A stretch of 64,000 nt of DNA from Natronospirillum operosum (GTDB lineage: Bacteria > Pseudomonadota > Gammaproteobacteria > Pseudomonadales > Natronospirillaceae), in contig NZ_SRMF01000012.1 in NCBI RefSeq assembly GCF_004768465.1, positions 1 to 64,000 on the forward strand. Reading direction: 5' to 3'. The position numbers and the translations under genes were made by a program. This document shows, in pieces, positions 7,635 through 15,167 of the stretch. How positions within the stretch are numbered: the first letter of the stretch is position 1; each line of letters starts with the position of its first letter. The notes under the pieces are model-generated. The model was given only the letters and a program-made list of their open reading frames with translations. It made no database searches and was not told where the DNA came from.

Positions 7635-8717
7635 ATGACACAGCTAACCAGGGAGGCGGTCACCACCGCTGGACAGAACGGGCAGGGCAGTCCTGCCGAT
7701 ACCTTGCGCCAGCGCTGGCTGGCCCTGCTCGATCAACAACCCGGGCTGCGCATTCGCAATGCAGCCGAACTGCTCGGGGTGAGCGAAGCGGAGTTGCTGG
7801 CCACCGAATGCGGTGACACCGTGACGCGATTGGCGCTGGAACCCTATGACCTGCTGGGCGAACTCCACCGCTGTGGCCGGCTGATGGCTCTGGCCCGCAA
7901 TGATGGGGCCGTGCATGAAACCCTCGGCCCCTTTGGCGAACTGAAGGGCAAGGGCAATATCCGGCTGTTTCTCGGCGCCCAGGACCAGCGCCTGTTTGCC
8001 CACCGCTGGACACGCGCCTTCGCCGTGCAGGACGACAAGCGCGAGAGCGTGCAGTTCTTCAACGCCCAGGGACGCGCCAGCTTCAAGATCTTTACCACCG
8101 CTGACACCGACAAGACGGCCTGGCAGCAACTGGTCAGCCGGTTTGTGGCCACCGACCAGTCGCCGCTGGAGCGGGACATCCGGCCAGACGAACCCAAGCG
8201 CCACCGAGCCACACTGAACCGGGACGAAATCAGCTACCTGCAGCAACGCTGGGATGCCATTACCGATGTGCACCAGTTTCATGGCCTGCTGAAGGACTTT
8301 GATCTGCGCCGATTGACGGCCTTCCAGTACGCCGGCACAGAGCGCGCCTGGGCCATTCAGCCGGAAGCTGTTGAACGCCTGATCCAGCTCGCCGACGAGC
8401 GTCAGCTACCGCTGATGATCTTTGTCGGCAACGGCGACGTGGTACAGATCCACACCGGTACTCCGGGCCGACTGCTGCGCACCGGACCCTGGTTCAATAT
8501 TCTGGACCCGGATTTCAACCTGCACCTGAACACCGAAACCATTCAGTCAGCCTGGGTGGTGCGCCGCCCCACACGCGACGGGGTGGTCACCGCCGTCGAG
8601 GCCTTTGATCGGCATGGCGAGTCCATTGTGCAGTTTTTCGGTGAACGTCATGAAGGCGAACCGGAGAGCCTCAAGTGGCGCGCGCTGGCCGAGGAGATGC
8701 CACATGCTGCGCACTGA
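7635..8717 (+). CDS. hmuS: HmuS/HemS-type heme handling protein
   Basis: A 360-residue cytoplasmic protein of the HemS/ChuS/HmuS family, which holds imported heme and in some members degrades it. Two similar halves are seen: residues about 25-180 (LGPFGELKGKGNIRLF) and 210-350 (IFVGNGDVVQIHTG, then NILDPDFNLHL), as is usual. Family proteins are about 340-360 residues long. The start at 7635 has GGGAGGGG just upstream and follows the Fur box by 41 bp. The longer in-frame extension back to 6090 is the antisense of the receptor gene. The gene overlaps hmuT by 14 bp, so the four genes form an operon. Confidence 0.88.
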   Translation: MTQLTREAVTTAGQNGQGSPADTLRQRWLALLDQQPGLRIRNAAELLGVSEAELLATECGDTVTRLALEPYDLLGELHRCGRLMALARNDGAVHETLGPFGELKGKGNIRLFLGAQDQRLFAHRWTRAFAVQDDKRESVQFFNAQGRASFKIFTTADTDKTAWQQLVSRFVATDQSPLERDIRPDEPKRHRATLNRDEISYLQQRWDAITDVHQFHGLLKDFDLRRLTAFQYAGTERAWAIQPEAVERLIQLADERQLPLMIFVGNGDVVQIHTGTPGRLLRTGPWFNILDPDFNLHLNTETIQSAWVVRRPTRDGVVTAVEAFDRHGESIVQFFGERHEGEPESLKWRALAEEMPHAAH

Positions 8718-9582
8718 TCGCCGATGCACGGGCCAGCGCCTGATGGCCCTGTGCCTGCTGCTCTGGTCCGGGCTGGCCGGCGCCGCCGAGCGCATTGTCG
8801 TCGCCGACGGTGCGCTCACGGAGATACTCTATGCTCTGGGCGCCGAAGACCGCATCGTGGGGGTGGATACCACCAGCATCTATCCGCCGGAGGCCGAGGA
8901 TTTGCCCAATATCGGCTACCTGCGCGCGCTGTCGGCGGAGGGCATTCTGTCGCTCTCTCCCGATCTGCTGCTGACCACGCAGGATGCCGGGCCGTCGGCC
9001 GTGCTGAACCAGTTGCGGCAAGCCAACCTGCGAGTGGAAATGCTGGAGGCCGACTACTCCGCCAGCGGCACCCAGGCCCTGATCGAACGGGTGGGGCAGA
9101 TAGTCGGGCTGGAAGACGAAGCCGAGGCGCTGGGCCAGGAGCTGCGGGACCAGGTCGAGGCCGCACGGGATCAGATTGACCCCGACACCCGCATTCTGTT
9201 CGTGCTGCGCGGCGGCGGCCGGGGATTCATGGTCAGTGGCAGCGGCACCCGCGCCCATGCGCTGATTGAGCTGACAGGCGCCAGTAATCCGCTGGCGGCC
9301 ATGGACGGCTACAAGCCGCTGGCCAATGAAGCCGCTCTGGAACTGGCACCGGATGTCATTCTGGTGTCGCACATGGAAGGCGACGTGGCTGCGCTCTACG
9401 AACACCCGGCCCTGCAACACACCCCGGCAGCGCGCCACGGGCGCATCCATTCGATTGACGACACGCACTGGCTGCAGTTCGGGCCGCGGCTGGGCGAAGC
9501 CGTGACTGAACTCAGCGAGCTGATTCGCAATGGCCAGGGTGATACGGCTGGCCTGTCCGCTGACAGCCGCATGACGCCATGA
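8704..9582 (+). CDS. hmuT: heme ABC transporter periplasmic binding protein
   Basis: The 292-residue protein has a signal peptide (cleavage near residue 27, AGA-AER) and the two-lobed class III binding-protein pattern: RIVVADGALTEILYALGAED, VGVDTTSIYPPEA, LSPDLLLTTQDAG. It should carry heme to HmuU. The chosen ATG at 8704 has GAGGAG before it and overlaps the hmuS end. Its last codons overlap the hmuU start by 4 bp (ATGA). Family and context agree well. Confidence 0.9.
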   Translation: MLRTDRRCTGQRLMALCLLLWSGLAGAAERIVVADGALTEILYALGAEDRIVGVDTTSIYPPEAEDLPNIGYLRALSAEGILSLSPDLLLTTQDAGPSAVLNQLRQANLRVEMLEADYSASGTQALIERVGQIVGLEDEAEALGQELRDQVEAARDQIDPDTRILFVLRGGGRGFMVSGSGTRAHALIELTGASNPLAAMDGYKPLANEAALELAPDVILVSHMEGDVAALYEHPALQHTPAARHGRIHSIDDTHWLQFGPRLGEAVTELSELIRNGQGDTAGLSADSRMTP

Positions 9583-10682
9583 GTGTACTGGCTCGACCCG
9601 CCAGCCCAAGCCTGTTGCGCGCGGTCAGCCGACTGCCCCGGCAGCCGCTGTTGCCCTGGTTGCTGCTGAGCAGTCTGCTGCTGGGGTCCATACTGGCCGG
9701 CCTGAGCTTTGGCGCTGCCGCCATACCCGGCGTGGATGTCACCACGGCGTTGGTATCCGGCCTCACGGGGTGGCGCATCGGTGACCACACGGTGGCGCAG
9801 GAACTGATTGTGTGGCAACTGCGCCTGCCCCGGGTCCTGATGGGCGGGCTGATCGGTGCCGGGCTGGCGGTTGCCGGGGCAGCGGTGCAGGCGGTGTTCC
9901 GCAACCCGCTGGCCGACCCGGGCCTGATCGGGGTATCGAGCGGCTCGGCGCTGGCAGCCATTACGCTGATCGTACTTGGCGATGTGATTCTGGTCGGCTG
10001 GCTGAGCCAGTTCGAAGCCGTGGCGCTGCCCATTGCCGCCTTTACCGGCGGCCTGATTACCACGGCGCTGATCTATCGCATCTCCACCATGAACGGCACC
10101 ACGCGGATTTTCACTCTGCTGCTGGCCGGCGTGGCCATCAGTGCGCTGACCGGTGCCGTGACCGGGGTGCTGACCTATCTGGCCGATGACGGCCAGCTGC
10201 GTACCCTGACCTTCTGGAGCATGGGCAGCCTGGGCGGGCTGTCCTGGCAGTCGCTGTGGACGGCCGGCCCCTGGATAATGCTGACGCTGATCGTGCTGCC
10301 GTTCTTTCGTCAGGCTCTGAATGCACTGCTGCTCGGAGAACAGGTGGCACAGCATCTGGGCATGAGTGCGCAGCGCATCAAGAAGGTGGTGATTGCCATA
10401 GCGGCCGTGGCCGTGGGCGCTTCGGTGGCGGTGGCCGGCATGATCGGCTTTGTCGGTCTGGTGGTGCCGCATCTGATGCGCCTCTGGCTGGGGCCGGACC
10501 ATCGCCGCCTGCTGCCGGCCTGTGCCCTGAGCGGCGCCAGCCTGCTGATCCTGGCAGATGTGATCGCCCGCACCATCGCCGCCCCGGCCGAGATCCCCAT
10601 CGGCATCATTACCGCCCTGATCGGCAGCCCCTTCTTCCTGTGGCTGCTGCTCAGCCAGGGGCAACGCGGGCAGTTCAGTTGA
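9579..10682 (+). CDS. hmuU: heme ABC transporter permease (FecCD family)
   Basis: A 367-residue integral membrane protein with about ten hydrophobic segments. It carries FecCD-family signatures: LRLPRVLMGGLIGAGLAVAG, QAVFRNPLADPGLIGVSSG, and near the end GFVGLVVPHLMRLWLGPDHR and PAEIPIGIITALIGSPFF. It forms the channel of the heme importer with HmuV as ATPase. The start overlaps hmuT by ATGA. The N-terminus is about 25 residues longer than many FecCD permeases before the first segment. Confidence 0.92.
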   Translation: MSVLARPASPSLLRAVSRLPRQPLLPWLLLSSLLLGSILAGLSFGAAAIPGVDVTTALVSGLTGWRIGDHTVAQELIVWQLRLPRVLMGGLIGAGLAVAGAAVQAVFRNPLADPGLIGVSSGSALAAITLIVLGDVILVGWLSQFEAVALPIAAFTGGLITTALIYRISTMNGTTRIFTLLLAGVAISALTGAVTGVLTYLADDGQLRTLTFWSMGSLGGLSWQSLWTAGPWIMLTLIVLPFFRQALNALLLGEQVAQHLGMSAQRIKKVVIAIAAVAVGASVAVAGMIGFVGLVVPHLMRLWLGPDHRRLLPACALSGASLLILADVIARTIAAPAEIPIGIITALIGSPFFLWLLLSQGQRGQFS

Positions 10683-10696
10683 AGGAGTTCACCACC

Positions 10697-11515
10697 ATGT
10701 TGCGCGCACAGAATCTGACCGTACGCATTGGCGCCACCACGCTGCTTGCTGACGTGAGCTGCACCCTCAGGCCGGGCGAACTGGTCGCCGTTCTGGGCTG
10801 CAACGGCGCCGGCAAGTCGACTCTGCTGGGCGCTGTGTGCGGAGACCTGCGCTTTCAGGGCGGCAGCGTGCACCTCAATGAGCGGGCACTGCGCGACTAT
10901 CGAATGGTCGACCTGGCCCGTATCCGGGCCGTGATGCCGCAGAGTGTGCAGCTCGGCTTTCCCTTTCAGGCGCATGAAGTAGTCGCGCTGGGGCGCATGC
11001 CCTTCAATGAACCGCGCGCCCGTACCCGCGAAGCCGTCCGCCAGTGCATGGCCCTGACCGAGACGGCCCACCTGCAGACCCAGGTCTATCCGACCCTGTC
11101 CGGCGGCGAAAAGCAGCGTGTGCAACTGGCGCGGGTACTCAGCCAGCTGTGGCCCTTTGCGCCCGACCAGCGGCAATATCTGTTTCTGGACGAAGCCACG
11201 GCCAGCCTGGACCCGCTGCATCAGCAGCAGGTGTTTTCGCTGGCCCGCCAACTGGCCACCCGGGGCCTGGGCGTGATGGCCGTGGTCCATGACATCAACC
11301 TGGCCAGTCAGTTTGCCGACCGGGTGCTGGTGCTGCGACAGGGTCGATTGCTGGCGGAGGGCACGCCGCAGGCCATACTGACCCCGGAGCTGATTGCCGA
11401 GGCCTTCAGTGGCCTGCGCGTACAGTGCACACCGGATGCCCTGACCGGTCAGCCCTGGGTCCTGCCATTGCGCGATCAGCCCCTGCCGCGACTGGGCGAA
11501 GCACTGGCCGACTGA
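10697..11515 (+). CDS. hmuV: heme ABC transporter ATP-binding protein
   Basis: A 272-residue ABC ATPase with Walker A GCNGAGKST (34-42), signature LSGGEKQR (near 134), Walker B YLFLDEATASLD (near 160) and switch His in VVHDINLA. These are the features of the HmuV/FecE group. GAAGGAG lies upstream of the ATG at 10697, and the gene is 14 bp after hmuU. The C-terminal 40 bp overlap, tail to tail, the DUF1989 gene on the other strand, so both stop codons lie inside the neighbour. Confidence 0.92.
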   Translation: MLRAQNLTVRIGATTLLADVSCTLRPGELVAVLGCNGAGKSTLLGAVCGDLRFQGGSVHLNERALRDYRMVDLARIRAVMPQSVQLGFPFQAHEVVALGRMPFNEPRARTREAVRQCMALTETAHLQTQVYPTLSGGEKQRVQLARVLSQLWPFAPDQRQYLFLDEATASLDPLHQQQVFSLARQLATRGLGVMAVVHDINLASQFADRVLVLRQGRLLAEGTPQAILTPELIAEAFSGLRVQCTPDALTGQPWVLPLRDQPLPRLGEALAD

Positions 11516-12381
11516 TCACCGAACCGGCCGTGAGTGCGATCATAGGCCGAGACCGGCGGCGGCTGCCGCTGCGCCAGCAGCGCCGGGTCCGGCTGGTAGA
11601 TATCGATCTGCAGCGGAAAGCAGGCCGCCGTGTCGCTCGAATGCTCACTGCCACAATCCCCGCCCGGGCAGGCCGACAACCCGCCGAGCAGGTCCACCTC
11701 GGCAAAGAACTCCAGATAGTCGCCCGGCCGCACCGGACTGGCCTTCATGAAGTACTGATGCGTGTCTCGGGTAAACCCGGTGCACATGAAGACATTGAGC
11801 ACGTCATGCACCAGCGGCTCGGCCTCGTGCAGTGACAGGCCGGTTTCGGCAGCCAGGGCCCGGGTCAGATTGGAGTGACAGCAGTGGTGGTAGTCGTGAC
11901 CCGCCAGCAGACGCTGGGTGTAAGGGTCACAGCGGGTGCCGATCACATCATGCACGCTGCCGCCATCGGCATCGAAGCCGTACCAGTCCAGCGTATCCGC
12001 AGTGATGGTGGCCAGCGGACGCAGGCACGGAAAACGGCTCCACAGCCGGTCGCCAGTACTGAGGTGGGTGCCGTGCAGAGCCCGTGTCTTGCCGCTGTAG
12101 AAGTGTTCCTGCAGGTTGTCGGCCGCCCACAGATTCAGGTCACCGACCTGCGGCCCCTCCACACTGATAATGCGAAAGAAGGCTCCGGCCGGCACCCGAA
12201 AGGTACGGGCCTCACGCGGCGGCACGAGCACCGACTGCTGCCGGGTCAGGGTGTCGCGCGCCCGCTGCAACAGCGCCAGGTCCGGGTCGGGCAGGGTGGT
12301 ATCCGAATAGGCCACCACCGGCGTTCTGGCCTGGCGCGCGGCGGCGTCCGCGGGGGTCGGATACTCGGGCGTACGCTTCAT
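11476..12381 (-). CDS. DUF1989 (urea-carboxylase-associated family) protein
   Basis: The 301-residue protein has the layout of the DUF1989 family: a VPAGAFFRIISVEGPQVGDLNLW start region, HGTHLSTGDRLWS, DVIGTRCDPY, HHCCHSNLTRAL, DVLNVFMCTGF and PGDYLEFFAEVDLLGGLSACPGGD. Conserved Cys/His suggest a metal site. Members often sit near urea or amine catabolism genes and their reaction is poorly known. Start 12381 has GGAG eight bases ahead. It follows the TetR gene by 38 bp on the same strand and may be its operon partner. It overlaps hmuV by 40 bp. Confidence 0.75.
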   Translation of the reverse strand: MKRTPEYPTPADAAARQARTPVVAYSDTTLPDPDLALLQRARDTLTRQQSVLVPPREARTFRVPAGAFFRIISVEGPQVGDLNLWAADNLQEHFYSGKTRALHGTHLSTGDRLWSRFPCLRPLATITADTLDWYGFDADGGSVHDVIGTRCDPYTQRLLAGHDYHHCCHSNLTRALAAETGLSLHEAEPLVHDVLNVFMCTGFTRDTHQYFMKASPVRPGDYLEFFAEVDLLGGLSACPGGDCGSEHSSDTAACFPLQIDIYQPDPALLAQRQPPPVSAYDRTHGRFGDQSASASPSRGRG

Positions 12382-12419
12382 AAGATTTCTCCACAATTGT
12401 AATGTGTCGCTGCCCCCTT

Positions 12420-13064
12420 TCAGCAGGACAAGGGGGTGAGACGACGCCGGAGCAGCGCCCGCGTCAGGTCGGATGTCGAATCCAGACCATAGTGCACCGG
12501 GTCCAGACCGCCATCAATCATCAGCATGGCCAGCCCGTGCACGGTGCTCCAGGCATCCAGCGCCTGTATCTGCAGGGCCTCGGGCTCTGACTGCCCCGGA
12601 GTCAGAGCCGCCACGGTGTCTTCCAGCACGCGGTAGGAGGCCGCCCCGGCCGCAACCAGGTCCGGAAAAATCTCGCATTGTTCAATGGTGCCGCCGAACA
12701 TGAGCCGGAACAGCCCGGGATTGTGCGTGGCAAAATCCACGTAGGCCACACCGCAGGCCACCAGCCGTTCGGCGGGGTCTGTACCGGCCTGTGACATCCC
12801 CTCCACCATGGCCCGTGTAAAGGTGCGGTGGCCTTCAGCCGCCACCGCTGCCAGCAGGGCAGTCTTGTCCCGAAAATGATGGTAGGGCGCCGCCTGCGAC
12901 ACACCGGCCCGACGGGCTGCTGCACGCAGACTCAGTTTGCTCAGCCCTTCGGTCTCCAGTATTTCCCGGGCGGCCTGAACCAGTGCCGGGGCCAGGTCCC
13001 CGTGATGATAACGCTGACCCGCACCTGACAATGATTCGGATGCAGGCTGTTCGACAGACTTCAA
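12420..13064 (-). CDS. TetR-family regulator
   Basis: A 214-residue regulator with an N-terminal TetR HTH (about 20-66: ILETEGLSKLSLRAAARRAG, then VSQAAPYHHFRDKTALLAAV) and a ligand-binding C-terminal part. The HTH sequence with HHGDLAPAL before it and the FATHNPGLFRLMFGG segment are typical of the TetR group with a WHG-type C-terminal domain. It is divergent from the carotenoid-oxygenase gene with a perfect palindrome in the shared promoter region, so it probably represses both. Confidence 0.85.
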   Translation of the reverse strand: MKSVEQPASESLSGAGQRYHHGDLAPALVQAAREILETEGLSKLSLRAAARRAGVSQAAPYHHFRDKTALLAAVAAEGHRTFTRAMVEGMSQAGTDPAERLVACGVAYVDFATHNPGLFRLMFGGTIEQCEIFPDLVAAGAASYRVLEDTVAALTPGQSEPEALQIQALDAWSTVHGLAMLMIDGGLDPVHYGLDSTSDLTRALLRRRLTPLSC

Positions 13065-13116
13065 GACAGGCTCCTGTAGCGGCTTCAGTCATGAATAAAG
13101 TGTAACAGATCAAATC

Positions 13117-13145
13117 TTGACAACGTTAAAATAAGATTTATCTTA
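13117..13145 (+). promoter_or_regulatory. promoter and TetR operator before carotenoid oxygenase gene
   Basis: TTGACA (13117-13122) and TATCTT (13139-13144) are 16 bp apart. A perfect palindrome TAAGATTTATCTTA (13132-13145) covers the -10. A regulator bound here would block the plus-strand promoter; the divergent TetR is the obvious candidate. Confidence 0.6.
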
Positions 13146-13176
13146 ACAGTTACAAGATAAGCCTGGAGGTACAGGA

Positions 13177-14721
13177 ATGAACGATCACACAGATACAACA
13201 CGACGGGATCTGCTCAAGGCCGGTATGGCAGGCACCGCCCTGGCAAGTCTGGGCGCTGCCGGTTGCAGCCGCAGTCAGCCGGTGGCAGAGGGTCTGCAGC
13301 GCGAGACCGCTCCGCCGCCGGACTGGATTCTGCCGCTGGCCCGGTCTGTCGAAGGGCCTGCTGCGTACACACCCGAAGTCGAAGGCACACTGCCAGCCGA
13401 CCTTGCCGGCACCCTGTATCGCAACGGGCCCGGCCGGTTTGATCGGGGCCAACGCCGGAAGAAACACCTGCTGGACGGCGACGGTTTCGTTCAGCGTCTG
13501 CACTTTGCAGAGGGTCGGGTCCATTTTCGGGCTGCCTTTGTGCAGACCCCCAAGTTCGAGCGCGAAGAGGCCGCAGACCGGTTCCTCTATTCGACCTGGA
13601 CCACGCCCCGTCCGGGTGGCCCCCTGCGCAACCTGGGGGGCGGGCCCATGCAGTCTCAGGCGGGCATTACTGTGTACCCGGTGGGTGATCGGGTCTATGC
13701 GCTGGATGAGGGCAACCCGGCCTGGTCACTTGACCCCGACACCCTGGCCACCCTGGGCAGTCATCAGCTTGGTGAAGGCAATATCGGCATCAAGGCGCAC
13801 AGCAAGCTGGACCCCGTCAGCGGCGAGTGGCTGCTGGCCGGGCAGGACTTCGGGCGCGTCAGCAGCCTGAATACGGTGATTCACGATCAGGCCGGTGATC
13901 TGCTGCACCAGCACAGGGTCTCCGATCAGCCATTGCGCTACTTCCATGATTTTCTGGCCACCGAGCACTATTATGTGTTCGTGCTGCACCCCTGTGTGCT
14001 GAACCCGTTCGGTTTTCTGTTCGGCATGCGCAGTGTGGTCGACTCGCTGGAATGGCAGCCGGAGCTGGGCAACCGGGTCGTGGTCGTACCCCGGTCAGGT
14101 GGTGAACCGCGCAATTTTGAAGCCACAGGCGCCTTCATGTGGCATGCACTGAACGCCCACGAACGCGGTGACGAGATAGTGGCGGATATTGTGGCCTATG
14201 ATCATCCGGACCATTTCATCCCCATCAACGGGCGTGAACCCCTGTTGAGCGCCCTGATGGAGGGCCGCATGGGTGCGGCAGAGGAACCCGGCCGCATTCG
14301 CCGCTATGTGATCAACCTGCGTACCGGTCAACTGCGCGAGGAGATACTGCACAACGGGAACCACGAATTCCCGTTCGTGGACCCGCGAACGGCCACCCTC
14401 AGGCATCGCGTCGGCTATTTTGCCTGGTCCGGTATCGGCACGATGAATACCGGCATCAAGCGTATGGACATGGACAGTGGCGCGGAACAGGTGTTCGATT
14501 TCGGGCCCGGCACCCATGTCGGCGAACCTGTTTTTGCAGCTGATTCGTCAGACCAGACGGATGCCGGCTGGTTGCTGGCGCAGTGCCTGGATGGTGCCAG
14601 CGGACGGGCGTTCTACGCCGTGTTCGACGCCCGCCAGGTGGCTGCCGGCCCGCTGGCCAGAATCTGGCTGCAGGATGCACTGCCCATCAGCTTTCATGGC
14701 TGGTGGCAGCCGCTGGCATGA
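13177..14721 (+). CDS. carotenoid-oxygenase-family protein with Tat/lipoprotein signal
   Basis: The 514-residue protein belongs to the retinal-pigment/carotenoid cleavage oxygenase family, iron enzymes that split C=C bonds in carotenoids or stilbenes. Four His that would bind Fe(II) are visible: His208 (KAHSKLD), His257 (RYFHDF), His323 (MWHALNAHE) and His507 (FHGWW). Unusually it begins with a twin-arginine motif (TTRRDLLKAG) and a lipobox-like AAGC (Cys30), so it may be exported folded and lipidated. GGAGG precedes the ATG. The substrate is unknown; a lignin-type stilbene is conceivable given the neighbouring aromatic cluster. Confidence 0.85.
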   Translation: MNDHTDTTRRDLLKAGMAGTALASLGAAGCSRSQPVAEGLQRETAPPPDWILPLARSVEGPAAYTPEVEGTLPADLAGTLYRNGPGRFDRGQRRKKHLLDGDGFVQRLHFAEGRVHFRAAFVQTPKFEREEAADRFLYSTWTTPRPGGPLRNLGGGPMQSQAGITVYPVGDRVYALDEGNPAWSLDPDTLATLGSHQLGEGNIGIKAHSKLDPVSGEWLLAGQDFGRVSSLNTVIHDQAGDLLHQHRVSDQPLRYFHDFLATEHYYVFVLHPCVLNPFGFLFGMRSVVDSLEWQPELGNRVVVVPRSGGEPRNFEATGAFMWHALNAHERGDEIVADIVAYDHPDHFIPINGREPLLSALMEGRMGAAEEPGRIRRYVINLRTGQLREEILHNGNHEFPFVDPRTATLRHRVGYFAWSGIGTMNTGIKRMDMDSGAEQVFDFGPGTHVGEPVFAADSSDQTDAGWLLAQCLDGASGRAFYAVFDARQVAAGPLARIWLQDALPISFHGWWQPLA

Positions 14722-14722
14722 C

Positions 14723-15139
14723 TCAGCCGGCAAAGGCCCCCAGTACCTCTTCGGGAATGGCCTGGGCCTGGATGCCGCCAGGCCGTTCCGGTGCACTGCG
14801 CACCCAGACCCGGGTTTCGAAGCCTTCCACTGCCAGGGCTTCGCCCTTGTAGAGCCGATGCGTGACGTCGAAGCTGCTGCGCCGGAATTCGGTAACCGTG
14901 CTTTCGATCACGACTTCGTCGCCGTAGCGCGACGGAATGTAGAATTTGGACCGGGTATCCACCATGGGGATGCCGACAATATCGAACCGCTGTGTCATCT
15001 CGTATTTGGGGAAACCGGCCGCTGCAAACAACTGCCCCGTGGCATCATCGAAGAAGGCGAAGTAGCGCGGGTAGAAGACGATGCCGGCGGGGTCGCAGTC
15101 ACCCCATTCTATGGTTCTGTTGACGCGGTTGGTCAGCAT
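14723..15139 (-). CDS. 4-hydroxybenzoyl-CoA thioesterase-type hotdog protein
   Basis: A 138-residue hotdog-fold thioesterase with the diagnostic EWGDCDPAGIVFYPRYF stretch (about residues 11-27); its Asp is the catalytic residue in the Pseudomonas 4-hydroxybenzoyl-CoA enzyme. It should release the aromatic acid from the CoA thioester that the thiolase makes. I start it at 15139, which has AGGAG seven bases ahead, not at the upstream in-frame codon that lies in the ligase gene. It is the last gene of the six-gene operon, and its stop codon is separated by one base from the convergent oxygenase gene's stop. Confidence 0.82.
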   Translation of the reverse strand: MLTNRVNRTIEWGDCDPAGIVFYPRYFAFFDDATGQLFAAAGFPKYEMTQRFDIVGIPMVDTRSKFYIPSRYGDEVVIESTVTEFRRSSFDVTHRLYKGEALAVEGFETRVWVRSAPERPGGIQAQAIPEEVLGAFAG

Positions 15140-15167
15140 GATGGACTCCTGAATAGTCTGCTTGTCT

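Noticed and set aside
9396-10664. 422-codon minus-strand frame across hmuT/hmuU
   Set aside because: Gln/His/Gly-rich composition without motifs; a shadow of two well-supported permease/binding-protein genes.
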